A DNA stretch of 64,000 nt from Termitomyces sp. T153 (Eukaryota; Basidiomycota; Agaricomycetes; Agaricales; Lyophyllaceae): contig JACKQL020000062.1 in NCBI GenBank assembly GCA_018296165.2, forward strand, positions 248,001 through 312,000, given 5' to 3'. Of this stretch, positions 33,174-45,110 are shown piece after piece. The notes beneath the pieces are model-generated. The model worked only from the letters and a program-made list of their open reading frames with translations. It did no database searches and was not told where the DNA came from. Made by a program: the position numbers and the translations under genes. Positions within the stretch are counted from its first letter, which is position 1. Each line of letters opens with the position of its first letter.

Positions 33174-34289
33174 CTACTTCGCTTTCCTCCGAGTCTTAGT
33201 TTCCGTCTTCGCTTGAGATTCAAACGTACTTGACGGCAACTTCGCCTTGGTTCCAAAGAGACTGGCTTGTAACTTTTCAAATTCCTCATCGTCGATATCT
33301 GGAGGTTGTGGTGCTCCCTTTCGTATCTTCTTGGTCGGCAAACCCTCACCCTCTGCTTCATTCACAGCCCTACCCCTCTTTTTAGCTTGCCCTCGGGCTT
33401 TAGATGTAGGCTCTGTATATTTTGCGGCAAGTCCGTCGAAGAAGCTGTCCATGTTTTTCTGCTTTTTCTTCAGAATGAGTGTCTGAAGCACAGAGTGATC
33501 TTCCTCATCATCTTTTCCGTCCGTCCGTTTCTTTCCTTTCCCCTCGGTCTTCCACTTTCCTTTTTTGCCCCTGCCATAGAATTCATCCCAGACCCCCAAC
33601 TCCTGTGCAAGCCGTTCTGCTTCCTCGGCTTCCTTTTCCCCCTGCTTTCGTCGAAAAAGCTTGGCATTCTCGTCACTGACGCTGTTGTCCCAATTGTCAA
33701 GCATTGGCAAAGTTCCTTTCGCAATCAAGTCAGAGATTATAACAATGAATCGTGCTTCGTCTTCGTTAGTTGAATGGGGTATATGATTCATGATTTCTCC
33801 TATAGAACCACCAGTACTGGTGTACGCCGCAGCAAGGTCTTCAATCTCTTCACTCGAACCTTTGAAAACTTTGTCAGCTCAAGAAGGTTACGGGTCAATG
33901 AAGTCACCTTGGTATTCTTTCTTTATTTCATCGAGCTTTCCACGTGTAACGCGTTCGAACATGGCCTCAAAGTACGCCTCCCATCCGTCGTCTCCAGCGG
34001 CAAGTTCAAATCCTTCGTCTGTTCTTCCAGTTTGGTCATATCGAAGCCGCCTTGTCTCGTCGCCCAAGACAGCATAAGCGAATCCAACTTGCTGGAATTT
34101 GATCGAGGCCGCTGCCTTATCCATGTCACTGGCAGTCGCGTGTTTGTCAGGATGGTGAACGAGAGCAAGGCGTCGATAGGCCTTCTTGATAGCATCTGTT
34201 TTGGCATCACTAGTAACAGAAAGAACCTCATAGAGGTCGACAGTGTCCTGGTCAGGAAAGAATTGAACGATGGGATCCTCCTGGTCCAT
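33174..34289 (-). CDS. DNAJC9-like J-domain protein
   Basis: Type III Hsp40 co-chaperone; animal DNAJC9 is a nuclear histone co-chaperone that recruits Hsp70. Two exons, 34289-33908 and 33859-33174, separated by a 48-bp intron (phase 1), give 355 aa. The J domain spans about residues 17-90, with the catalytic HPD at 46-48 (LVHHPDKH) and IKKAYRRLAL before it. A helical DNAJC9-type middle region follows (GSSEEIEDLAAAYTSTGGSIG, then LPMLDNWDNSVSDENAKLFR). The C-terminus is Lys/Arg-rich (KKGKWKTEGKGKK, TKKIRKG), consistent with nuclear location. It converges with the FHIP-like gene (125 bp between stop codons). Confidence 0.88.
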
Positions 34290-34547
34290 TGGGGATGGTT
34301 GAAAGTCAAGACGTGTTAGTCACGTGTTAGTACTTTGGCGGCGACGTCTCTCAACCTGGGCCATAACTTTCAAGCTGATCGATTCATGGGTCGACTAACG
34401 AGCCTGACCGCTAGTTAACCACACACTACACCATCAGGGCACCTTCGTTGGAAATCCCGCTCTCCCACTCTTACTAGGTTGCTCAATCTTGACTTATTCT
34501 TTCCCTTCCTGTGTAATGCAAATGTCAATGATTATTTTCCACTATTC

Positions 34548-35179
34548 TTAGCCTATCTGATTTCCAAAGCCTTCTAATTGCGATCCGTACTGGTTTAAAC
34601 CAGCACACCATAACTTGAACCACACCATCGCAAAAATGAGGCCATGAGTCACTCCTACAATGACCTGCGGCCACGTATGGTGGCCGAGCCATATCCGTGA
34701 CCACACCACCATAATACCGTATAGAAGACACAACACCGCAAGGAACATCCGCGTACATACAGATAATGGGAAAGATCTATGGGACGACAGGTACACACAA
34801 GCAAGGGAAATGTAGACTGCGTAGTAGCTGATTGTGGCTGAATGCGTGCTGGGCATACTGTAAAGGATCGTTATGATAAAAACACTTGTGAAAAAAAAAC
34901 ATACCCATAGGTGGTCCTCTGCTTTGATGTCTGGTTGACTGGACGGGGCTGACGAATGGCTTTTTTCAAAAATTTGACAGAAATAGTGCACATGAGAGCG
35001 CCAAAGGCAAAGTATACGACTGCCACAGATTGAGTGAGGATTATTACAAAACTCGTTAGTCCTGTTACGATCAGGTTGGTCTGATCAAGGTGAATTGAGA
35101 CGGTGAAAGTAAGCAATACAGATTTGCAAGCCAACGCACACGGTCAAGAAATGACATCCACCACGGACGACGCCGACAT
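34548..35179 (-). CDS. PAP2-superfamily membrane phosphatase, dolichyldiphosphatase-like
   Basis: Inferred exons 35179-35156, 35080-34905 and 34857-34548 (introns 75 and 47 bp) give about 169 aa. The three PAP2 signature blocks are present in order: K-x6-RP (KKAIRQPRP), PSxHS (MPSTHSATISYY, formed at the last exon junction) and SR-x5-H (SRIWLGHHT, followed by WPQVIVG). These carry the phosphate-binding and catalytic His residues. The HTWPQV block and size suggest a dolichyl-diphosphatase-like ER enzyme that recycles dolichyl pyrophosphate for N-glycosylation, but a related lipid phosphatase is possible. Several hydrophobic segments are evident. The 8-codon first exon is the least certain part; the true start could lie upstream. 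Confidence 0.72.
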
Positions 35180-35630
35180 GTCTGCATCATCATTCAAAAT
35201 TCACGGATGCAGATGAAATGTAATACTTCAAGCACATGGAAGGATTCATCAAAAATTTGATGTCCGAAGTCCATCTTCAAATAACAAATCTATGGTGTAC
35301 TCATCTGATACATTTACTGATAAATATCAAATAGTCCTAAATGCACTTTGATACAATAAATGGTATGGGTAACTCTGCGAACAATGATCATATCTCCATA
35401 GGACAGATAGTAGGTATGTGGAGGGCATGAGATTCCAGCAAGTATGGAGGTTATGGTTGATCTTGAGAAGATCCAATTATATTACTATCACTCGATCGAA
35501 ATACGTGATGCCACTGGGACTCCAGCCGTGTAGGATGATGGTTGTTGACTCATGTTATTCATCTTCGATTCTGCACTATGAATTTTTGATGGGCGCGTTG
35601 GTATCGCTATACACAGGTACGACAAAATTA

Positions 35631-37488
35631 TCAGATCATGCCGCGAAATAAGGGCAGTGAAACCCTCTCACTATTGACTTTCGACGCCAACAAACCCTTG
35701 TCAAAGTCTACAAAGCAACGAAGGCCGACAACCAATGTGGCGAATAAAAGAAGGAACGCAACGATAGCTATTGCGAGCGTTAAAGATGAACGCGGAGGAA
35801 AAGGGATTAAACCCACTGAAGGTTGTGAGTGTCGCCCTGGTAGTTTCGTACTGACTCCGCGATGACGGCTCGTAGAAACGGACGAGTTTATACACTGGGA
35901 CAAAAGAACATTAGAAGAGCCTCATGAAAACGATAGTAATACTCACAAACTAGATACATGCACCATGAGCATAAGTTACCGTTGAAGATATAGAGGAAAA
36001 CTCTTACAGTAGGTGAGTGCAGCCAGCATCATAACGAAAGAAATTGACATGATCCTACGCAAACGTTGAAGATTAAAAAAGTATGTAGGTGAGAATAGCC
36101 TACCACTTGATTTCCCTCTGTACAGCAACGCCGCATAAAATCAAAAGGACGAGCACAATGGGGATTGCCGCAATAGTAACACCAAATTCCGCCGAATTCT
36201 TCTGCAACACCAAGATGAGAAGCTGCGAGCTCGTTAGAAAGACGGAAAATTCAGGTAAAAGATGGGTTATTCACCTGCATGGTAACCCCAGTGAAGCAGA
36301 AAAAGTCAAATTTGAGGAGACAGATCATGATTTGGTACCATTGATACATGGCTGGTATTTTGCGTTGAGAGTCGAAAAAGTATAAGTTGAGTTGAAATCC
36401 TACTCTTCATCTTTCGGTCGGCCCCAACAACATGAAAGATGGCCCAACTACATATCAAATCAACGCATGGCGCAAGTCAAGAGAGAGAGAGAATTATACT
36501 TACCCGAATTCTCCGTAAAGCTGCTTGATCCAAAAAAGCATGACGAGCCACGAGGCACCTATGATACAAGGAGCCACTATCAAGAAAGGCTCCACGCTCT
36601 TCCAGAGCGTTCCGGAACCCCCACACTTCTACAGCACCATGAACAACGGCGTCAACGAACCATTGCAGAAATAAAATGATGCTAACGAGGAAACTTCTAG
36701 TTCCATCACAATTCGGCAATTGAACCAAAGCGGTTCTTGTTTGATGAACCTGAAGCGCAGCAAAGACCATGAGAGCCAGGTGGAACACTAATAACGGACG
36801 TGTCATTTCACATTGTCACGGAAAAGGACCGCCTTACAAAGGAGACCGAGCAATTGAATAACATTTCGTAGCCGAAGAGCATCGAAGGCAATAAAGAGCT
36901 CAAAAATTCTAAATCAGGCGTCAGTAAGTTCGATGTGCACAAGGAAACAGTATCAACTCAGCCAGAGCAAACAGCGCCAAGTAACATGGCAGCGTCTGTA
37001 ATGAACGATGAACAGAGTAATACTGAGAAAAAGACAGATAGAGTAGTCACTTTGTACCGTGGTATATGAAAGTCGACCTCTACGTCGACCTGTATAGTGG
37101 TGAGAACATCCCACGTCGTTGTGGTGGGCTACGCACCTTTCTAAATGTGATTCCAACCATGATCAGCACTACAATTGCCTCTAAAGCATACAAGTCATCT
37201 CAGCAAGGATGTGTGGCTGTACAATTTACGGCTCACGAAGAATTACTAAATTGTTCGTTGTAAGCAAGTGAAGCTACAGAGATGGTGATCGGTGAGGTCC
37301 ATACCTGTAAGAATGAAAGCCCGTTGGGCTCGTGTAGCGAGAAGGGGTTCAACGGCCATAGAACCAGGGGGAATAGAAAAGAATGAGGTGCGGTAAGGGC
37401 TTTCACAGGCTATACGTTCTGTTAAATTTGTAGATTCCGGTGTAAGAGAGATAGGTTTTCGTGTAAGAGATAGATTTGCCGCCATCAA
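35631..37488 (-). CDS. UPF0658-family Golgi apparatus membrane protein
   Basis: Intron-rich: 12 exons on the minus strand (37488-37305, 37180-37137, 36995-36958, 36908-36838, 36787-36687, 36628-36504, 36447-36404, 36351-36275, 36222-36104, 36054-36008, 35894-35817, 35767-35631). All have GT/AG ends and consistent phase, giving 354 aa. Hydrophobic segments alternate with short loops. Characteristic stretches are LFALAEIFELFIAFDALRLR, FHLALMVFAALQVHQTRTAL, MYQWYQIMICLLKFDFFCF and VGLRCFVDFDKGLL near the end. The family is fungal, polytopic and Golgi-located in fission yeast; its biochemical role is not established. No single long open frame exists, so the gene is easily missed. Confidence 0.8.
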
Positions 37489-38290
37489 GACACTGCCGCC
37501 TCCTGGCTAAGCGCTTAGTCAGCGCTACTTTTGGACTGGAATGTGTCTAGTCTGGATCAATCAGAAGAACCCCCTTCGTGAGTCTATTGATTATGTCCGC
37601 TTGCACCTGACCAGTCAAATGGGCTTTGGAATTGACTGGGTCAGTCATTTGGTTGGCGAAAATTCAAGGGGGTCAGTCGGCTAATTCCGTATTGGGATCA
37701 TATCTACGAGGTAGGGTCCGTGCCTTTGGCACGGGCCTGTAGCTCTTGCTACATTCCCTCGATATTCTAACTCAATGCTGAGATCCAGACCCAACTTCAG
37801 TACATTCATTTGGTTAGGTCTTTGTATCTTGTCAACTCAATGCTGAGATCCAGACCCCACCTCAGTTTGTCCACTTGAGTCTGTCATGTTATTGATAAGA
37901 GTTTCCAATAAAGTAAGCAAGATTGTCATATGAATGGAGCATTCCTATTCATCCCTTTCACTATGCCAACTTTAGTCTTTCTTATTTCAATCAATCTGTT
38001 GATAGTCCTGTCATTGTCAATGTCAGTAGATGTAAGTCTTTACTGTGATTTCAATTATATTTCACTCAGTTAAATGAACCTTCCTTTATAAGTATTCCAT
38101 GTGAATTCCAGACCAAACCTCACTTCACTCAGTTAGGTTTTCAATCCTTTCAACTCTGATGTCATCACAAACTCCATGCATACATTACAACCCTCTAAAC
38201 ATTTATAAGTTAACTCCAGACCTTGCCTTACACTCAGTCCTGAGACCCATCACTCTTAACTGATCCCCCATTAAACTCTGGCTCCTGTAA
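37489..38290. repeat. Intergenic repeats and LTR remnant right of the gene island
   Basis: No gene seen. It contains two small hairpins (CCGTGCC-TTT-GGCACGG near 37720-37736 and GTAGC-TCTT-GCTAC near 37739-37752), a roughly 30-bp direct repeat AACTCAATGCTGAGATCCAG (about 37768 and 37838) with a weaker third copy, and from about 38160 an LTR-like end (AACTCCATGCATACATTACAACC ... CTGATCCCCCATTAAACTC) resembling the U5 half of the D LTR. Confidence 0.5.
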
Positions 38291-38699
38291 GGGCAACCTC
38301 CAGAGCAGCAGATCTAAGTCATGCAGCTAGCAGAGGGGAATCTGAAGTATATTAGCAAGTAGACAAAGATACAAGCAGTCACTAATCACTTAGCAGAGGG
38401 GAATCCAAAGAGAACAAGTCTAAGGATCTCTGCTGCTTGGTGTGGTGCATCAGCAGGCATTGGAGGCATGGGAATGACTGTACAGAAGGCTGGAGCTAGC
38501 TCTAATCCTAAGAAGATGATTGGTGAGGTAATACAGAAAGTTCTGCAGGTCTCTAGAGATCTCCAGAGTTCTGGAACAAGCCCCAGAGATATTGAACAAG
38601 CTGTGGAGATGCTGGAACAAGTTGTGGAGGTTGGAAATGGAGGTAATGGAAGTCCCTTGACATCACCCCCCTCTAGCAGATGGCATCTCAATGTGTGGG
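38291..38699. other. Presumed 3' part of element E, no recognisable gene
   Basis: Follows the chromodomain of E on the minus strand. It holds a 60-bp-spaced direct repeat AGCAGAGGGGAATC (38330 and 38390). A plus-strand frame (38468-38716) with a heptad-like IEQAVEMLEQVVEV segment sits where other elements carry their antisense coiled-coil gene, but I cannot show homology. Confidence 0.3.
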
Positions 38700-40208
38700 G
38701 TAGAAAAAATCCTTGATTGCTCTGTCCACTGGTGAAATAGGATAGATTCCTCATATGGCATGCAAAGCATTTGGGTGCTTCCTGTGGAACTCCTTGATGA
38801 GCCCTGGGGCATGTACATTCTCCTGCAGTTCCCATGAGATGTCCTCAATCCTGTATCCCTTGCACTTCACCTTGTATTGTAGTCATTGCTGGAATAAACA
38901 ACTATTCAGGATTTCCTCCACTTCATACTCCTCATTACTGTCAACCACCACCAGAGGTGGTGGAGGCAGCAGACATCATCCCAGAATAGAATCCCTTGGG
39001 GCCAGAGTCAATTTGATTATGTTAAACATGGGATGAAGCTGGCACATCTCTGCAGGGAGCCAGAGTTGGTAGGCTAGGGGCCCTACCTGTTGTTCTACCA
39101 TGGGAGGTCCTAGTTGGCAGTGCAACAGCTTTTTCAAAGGTTGGGTAGTCATAATATTAGAGGCATCCAGGTAGACTCAATTCCTGGGCTAGTATTTGCA
39201 CTCCAGGGCCCTTCCACAGTTGTAGTATTGTGCTATGTCATCCTTTGCCTTCACCAGAGCCACTTGGGCCTCCTCCTATGACTTCTTCATTCAGTCCACA
39301 AACTTGTTTAATGCTTTGTTCTCTGAGGGCTGGGCCCAGAGTTCAAAGCCCATGCATGGGTGTTGTCCAGTGTTGAGGAAGAATGGGGAGAATTGGGTAG
39401 AAGCATGAATGTGGTTATTGTATTGGAACTCAGCATCAGGAAGGAGTTTGTCCCAGTCATCCTGGCACTTGTTGCAGAAGAGGCAGAGATACTGCTCCAA
39501 CTCCTGGTTTATGTGTTTGGTCTGGCCATTGGACTGTGGGTGGTAGGCAGTAGAGGTGTGAAGCTTCATGCCAAGTAGTTGATAGAGTTCCCTGGTGAAG
39601 TCCACTACAAATTGCAGCCCCCAGTCAGAGACATAGGTGTCAGAGAGGCCATGGAGCTTCCAGACATTCCTCTGGTACAGGTTTGTGGTGCTCATGGTGG
39701 AGCAGGTGGTGTGAGTCAGAATGAAGTGCATTCACTTGCCATACAGGTCCACTACCACCATGATTGTGTCATAACCATGAGCATCAGGGAGCTCTATAAT
39801 GAAATCCACTAAGGCAATGCTCCATTGCTCTGCAGGCATGCGCAACAGTCCAGAGAGGAGGTGGCACTGAAGCTTGGTCTGGAGACAGAGATTGCATGTA
39901 CTAGTGTAGGACCCAATATACAGGGACATCTGGAAGCCACCAGTAATTCCATAATACTAGCTCCAACATCTTCCATTGTGCAGAGTGCCCAGCAATGCAA
40001 GAGTCATAGTGTTGCTCTACAATCCTTAGTAAAAAATGTTAGGCACAAAGATACAATTCTGGAAGGTCAAGATCCTATTCTAAAGGGCCCATTTGTCTGC
40101 ACAGACCAATTTGACACCCATGGTATGTCCCCACTTTAGTGCCTGAGCTGCCTGAGCAATGAGTTCCTCCTGCTGACCATTCCAATTGCCCCACTGGATG
40201 TCCCAGAG
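38700..40208 (-). pseudogene. Element E: integrase and chromodomain fragment of another Ty3/Gypsy family
   Basis: Minus-strand fragment: integrase zinc-region end (CNLCLQTKLQ), core (VDFIIELPDAHGYDTIMVVVD, SDWGLQFVVDF, YHPQSNGQTKHINQELEQYL), a C-terminal GPLAYRLQLPAEM-like segment, and a chromodomain (NEEYEVEEILNS ... YKVKCKGYRIEDISWELQENV). Protein identity to the A/D/G family is low, so this is a different chromovirus lineage. Several stops and no LTR of its own are visible. The right edge is the F LTR insertion at 40209. Confidence 0.8.
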
Positions 40209-41343
40209 TGTCAGGTTCCACTGACCATGGGGGCTCAGCTACACTGGGCAAGTCCTTACCAGGCAGACATGATTCCCTCTACTGACAACTGGGCATGCAG
40301 AGGCATCCCAAAACACTGGGGACTTGTGAGGATAGTTGGTGGAGATTGATAGGGATGTCTGGAGGAGTAGAGGACAAGCTGCCAGAAGGGAGATGGGCTT
40401 GGTGGGGTTCAGGCATAAGTCTGTATGTGAGGATTGCAGGTGCAGAGGAGTCAGAGACTACATGAGTGATGGAAGTGGAGCTGGAGTTTGATGGGGGATC
40501 GACAGAGGTGGATAGAGTTCAGAGCCAAGCATGTAGCAAGGTCTGGAGTTGGTTCAAGAGTGTTGGGGATTTGTAATTGTAATTGTGGGGTTTGTGAAGA
40601 TGTTAAAGGTTGGAAAAGATAGGAACATGATGGATGGACAGATCAAACAAGATGAGATGGAGTCAAACAAAATGAGATGGAGTCAAGACAAGATGGAGAT
40701 GAGAACAAGAATAGATTCAGGCAGAGATACAAAACAATAACAAAATGATAACAGAATAGAGACAAGACAAGACTGGGAGACTGAGAGTAAGAAAACAAGA
40801 CATGGAACACAAAACACAAGAGAGAAACAATCAGACCATAGGTAACATTAAGCAATATCAAGACTAGAGTATGAAGAGCTACTCTATGTCTTATATACTG
40901 ACTATTGGGGAGCTCTGGGGAACATTGGCTGTGGCAGCAGGGCTTGGCAGAGCTCAATGGAGTCAATGGGTGTTGGTTACAATTGGAGGGTGGGCCACAT
41001 TGATATGTTGATGGAATCAATTGGTGATGTGGGCCGTTCCAAGGTCATCGTGATACTTCAAAGTAAGTTGGAGGAACTAGGGTGTCAAGTTGATGACATG
41101 TAATGGGGTCAGGCATAGTGGGGGAATGGTCTCAGGAGCTCAGGAGATCCAGGGGAAGTGTCACTGACTGCGGGGAAGACATCAGAGTTGGCCAGGGGGC
41201 TGTCAGAGTTAGCCAAAGATGCGTTGGAGTTAGCTGGAGTAGGCATGGAGCACTGTGGAAGTTTGGTGAGGTGTCGGGGGAGGTTCTGGGGGGGCGGGGG
41301 GTCATTGGATGATGTGCAGGGGTCCAGGGAACAGGTTGTGACA
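40209..41343 (-). repeat. Element F 3' LTR (B-like, old)
   Basis: TGTCAGGTTCCACTGACC to GGGAACAGGTTGTGACA, 1135 bp, minus orientation, followed on the right by the C-rich PPT complement. Structure and internal blocks match B-type LTRs, but CpGs are largely lost. TATA-like TTATATAC lies near 40890. Confidence 0.8.
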
Positions 41344-41562
41344 TCACCCCACCTTTCAGTGTCAAGACTCTCAAGACGCAGGGTGCAGGTCGGGAATTGG
41401 TGGGGGCATGGGAGTCGAAGCCAAGTAATATTAATCAATCTGCAGCAAGTGATGGTGGCATGGGAGGCGAAGTCAAAGCGTGGTTGCCGCTTTGTCAGGG
41501 GGTTCTTCCCAATCAATTAAAAGACTTGGACATACCCCAGGGTTTCCCCAAAAATTTCTTCC

Positions 41563-42490
41563 ATGTCCTCCTCCAATCACTCAGCTCCATGGTTTTCCAA
41601 TGCAGATGAGGTGGTGGTGTATGACAGCAAGGGGGAGGAGTTTGAGTGCCAGTGTCAGGTCAGTGCCATGTACTGGGGTCATAAGTAGTGTCTACTTGTT
41701 TTTTTGGGGTAATTGACAGAGTTTTGCAGGGTGGGTTGCAATGGTGTTGGGCTCTTCTGGGGGCTTTACTTGAGAGAGGGGCTCGGGATGGACTAGAGTT
41801 CATCCCACAGAGTTGAGTTTGGCGGTGGGGGGTGGGGAGGGAGTTCCACAGGCACAGCAAGTTCTGCAGGCAGAGGTGATGGTGGAGGAGTTCACAATGG
41901 TGTTGGTGTAGGCTTGGGGCCCCCCAATGCTGGAGTGGTGTTTGAACCAGGCCCCAGTAGTTTTCAAACCCTTTTGGTTGCATTTACTAATTGTTTAGTT
42001 GTAGTGTACCCTTTGTGCTTGGCAGGGTGAGCTGTGCGAATTTGATGGGCCCTTCATGGGCTCACAACATGATACCTCTGTGTGCCTTCCATGCCACGTA
42101 AAGCATGAGAAGTGCTCAATTTTGTTGGAGTGGTGGGTGGCATGCATTGCTGCAGAGCAGGGGTGGGATGAGGGTTGGGTGCGGGGGCAACTGGGCAAGG
42201 CATGGAAGGCCAGGATGTTGGGGGAGGGGGGTGCGGGGCAACCTGCAGTGAAGGTGGGACCTCCATGGGGTGGGCAGAGGGAGGGGGTGCTGGCAGCAGT
42301 GGATAAGGGGAAGCAGAGGGCCTCCCCACTGTTAGAGGCGGGGCCCAGCAAGAGGCCACGGGGACACGAGTTGATGGCCATAGTGGGATTAGGGTAATCT
42401 TTCATTTGTGCTCCAGAGTGGTCTGGAGGTTGCTATGAATGGGAGCGGGGTAGGTCTTGGCACTGTGGGGTGATCAACTAAGTTTATAAT
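41563..42490 (+). pseudogene. Antisense accessory gene of F, truncated
   Basis: ATG 41563 (MSSSNHSAPWFS) leads into DEVVVYDSKGEEFE, which matches the first exon of the B-type antisense gene. The middle exon (about 41830-41960: VLQAEVMVEEF ... PPMLEWC) and the exon beginning about 42006 match the A-type gene. The cysteine cluster is complete (CTLCAWQGELC, then CLPCHVKHEKC, spacing C-x2-C-x6-C-x15-C-x2-C-x6-C). A basic SKRPRGHE patch follows, then a stop (42394-42396) and truncation by the G LTR at 42491. F thus joins features of both forms. Confidence 0.65.
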
Positions 42491-43425
42491 TGTCAGGTTC
42501 TGCTGATGACAGGGGCTCAGCTACACTGGTAAATTCTTACTAGGTGGATGTGATGTCCTGCGCTTATAACTAAGCATCTGGGATTGGTACAGAGGGGAGG
42601 GACTTGTGAGGGGGAGCTAGGGGGGGCAGTCCAAGCAAGTCCAGAGTGGTCCGGGGATGTCTAAGACCAAGTATATTAGACGTTGAACCTGGACAGGCAC
42701 TGGAACAAGTTCATGGGTGCACAAATAGAATGCGGAGTAAGCAGAGGCTTTGTGATTGATGGGGGTGGAGCCAGAGTTTGACAGGAGATCATCAAGGCAT
42801 GATGGGTTTCTGGGCCAAGCGGGGAGTGAGGTCCGGAGTTGTCATAAGAATGTTCAAGTCATAGTGTGTGCACAGAGTTCATACTGATGTTAGAGATGAA
42901 AGGAACTTAGGAAGACAAAGGAAATATACACAGTTGAGATGAGACAGAGAAAAGAGATAGATTTGAAACTAAAAATAGAAACAGTGACAAGATGAAAGAT
43001 GAGACATAGGAAACCAATAAATGCAATATCAAGACTAAAGTACCAGGGGTTACTCTACAACTTATATACATACTACTGGGTGGTTCCAGAGGGCAGAGGA
43101 TATGGCAGCAGGCTCAACAGAACTGCGCAGAGTCAATGGGTATCAGGTGCAATCTTGGAGCAGGCTGTGGTAACATTCTGATGGGATCAGTTGGAAAGTG
43201 GATTGCTCCGGGGTTGGGAGAAGTCTTGGAAGTTTAGGGGAATTCAGGAAATGCATCAACTGCTGCAGAGAAGGCATCAGAGTTGATCAAGGAGCTGTCA
43301 GGGTTTGCCGAGGAAGTGTCAGAGTTGCTCAAAGTGGGCGCAGAGGGTGGGCAAGGGTTGGGGAGTTTGGCGGAGCATTGGGGGGGCTGGGAGTGGTGTC
43401 AGGGTCTAGGAAGCGGGTCATGACA
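42491..43425 (-). repeat. Element G 3' LTR (A-type)
   Basis: 935 bp, TGTCAGGTTCTGCTGATGAC to GCGGGTCATGACA. It is A-type by its U3/U5 blocks, with a polypurine tract complement (TTACCCCCCCTTC) on its right. It interrupts F; the base run before it is ATAAT, but no second copy of a duplication can be found because G is truncated. Confidence 0.8.
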
Positions 43426-43755
43426 TTACCCCCCCTTCAGCATCGAGACCCTTGAGACGCGGGGCACAGTTCAGGGATTGGTGGGGTGTGGGAATTGAAG
43501 TTGAGCAATATTGATCAGACTGCAGTAGTGGTGGCAGCGTGGAGAACAAAGTCAAAGCATGGCCACCACTCATCAGGGAGTTCTTCCCAAGTCATTGAAA
43601 AGGGTCAGACATACTCTGGGGTTCCCAAACTTTCCCAATGTTGTCTTCCATGTATTTTCCAGCAGCATCCCCATCCTCATTGGCACATATCTCGACTTCT
43701 TCCTCAGAGGACTCTGAGGGTTGGCGAAACTGTAGGTGGGTGCAGGCAATGTACC

Positions 43756-44899
43756 TGTCAGGTTCCGCTGACCTCGGGGGCTCAGCTGCACTGGGCGAGT
43801 CCTTACTAGGCGGGCGTGATCCCCTTGCATTGGTAACCGAACACTCAAAGACATTCCGGGCACTGATGGCTTGTGCGGATAGTTGGTGGGACGTAATCCG
43901 GATGGATCTGGGGAGGTCCGGAGAAGTCGGATTGCGAGGAAACAAGACGGTCTTGGCGGGGTTCAGGCAGAAGACCATATGGGAGATTTGCAGAAGTGAA
44001 GGAGTAGGTGGTTGTGTGATCAATGGGAACGGAGCCAGGGTTTGATGAGAGATCATTTGGAACTGATGGGGCCCGGAACCAAGCGAAGAGCAAGGTTCAG
44101 ACCTGGTGAAGGAGTGTCGGGGCTCATAATTGTAATCGCAGAGTTCGTGAGGTCGTTAGGCTTGAGGAAGACTTTGGGCACAACGGTTGGACAAAGTCAC
44201 TGAGACAGCGTCAGATGAAATGGAATGGAGTCGATATGGAACAGGAGTAGATTCGAGTGGGGATACGAAACGATAATGAGAACAATAACGAAATGGAGAC
44301 AAGACAAGACCGGGAGACTGAAATAAGACCGGGAGACGGAGAGTAAGGAGAACAAGACATGAAACACGAAACACGAAAAGGAAACAATCAGACCATAGGT
44401 AACGTTAAGCAATATCAAGACTAGAGTACGAAGAGCTACTTGATGGCTTATATACTGACTACCAGAGAACTTCGGGGTACGTTGGCTGCGGCGGCGGGGC
44501 TTGGTGGAGCTCGATGGAGTGGGCGGGTGTCGGTTGCGATTGAGGATTGGGCCGCACTGATACGTTGATGGGATCATTGGGGAACGTGAGTCGCCCCGAG
44601 GTTGTCGTGATACCCCGGAATAGGTCGGAGGAACCAGGGTGTTGAGTTGATGATGGGTGGCGAAGATCGGGAACAGCAGGGGTAGTTCTCGGGGTTTGGG
44701 AGATCCAGGGTAAGTGTCAGTGGCTGCGGGGAAGGCACCGAAGTTGGCCAGGGGGCCGTCGGAGTTAGCCGGGGAGGTGTTGGAGTTAGCCGAAATAGGC
44801 GCGGGGCATGGGCGGAAGTTCGGTGGAGCGTCGGGGGTTTTTTGGGGGTTCGGGGGGTTGATGGGCAATGTGCGGGGGTTCAGGGGGTGGGTTGTGACA
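43756..44899 (-). repeat. B2 3' LTR
   Basis: 1144 bp, B-type. On the right it is followed by the PPT complement (TCACCCCCCCTTCAGCATCG). Confidence 0.88.
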
Positions 44900-45110
44900 T
44901 CACCCCCCCTTCAGCATCGAGACCCTTTGAGACACGGAGGCAGGACGGGGATCGGCGGGGCGTGGGAATCAAAGCCAAGCAATATTGATCAATCCGCAGC
45001 GAGTGATAGCGGCATAGGAGACGAAGTTGAAGCGCGGCCGCCGCTTCGTCAGGGTTCTCCTTAATCAATTAAAAGCTTTGGACGTACCCCCAGATTTCCC
45101 AAATTTTGTC
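44900..45110 (+). promoter_or_regulatory. Leader/probable promoter of B2 antisense gene
   Basis: Equivalent to 1467-1679 of A1. It has GCAATATTGATCAATCCGCAG (the half-conserved palindrome core, about 44980-45000) and CAATTAAAAG (about 45066-45075), a TATA-like box about 40 bp before ATG 45111. Promoter function is inferred. Confidence 0.45.

Noticed and set aside
38468..38716. Plus-strand frame with coiled-coil look next to element E
   Set aside because: Position recalls the antisense gene, but I could not find the shared C-terminal motifs or exon structure; left as unassigned.
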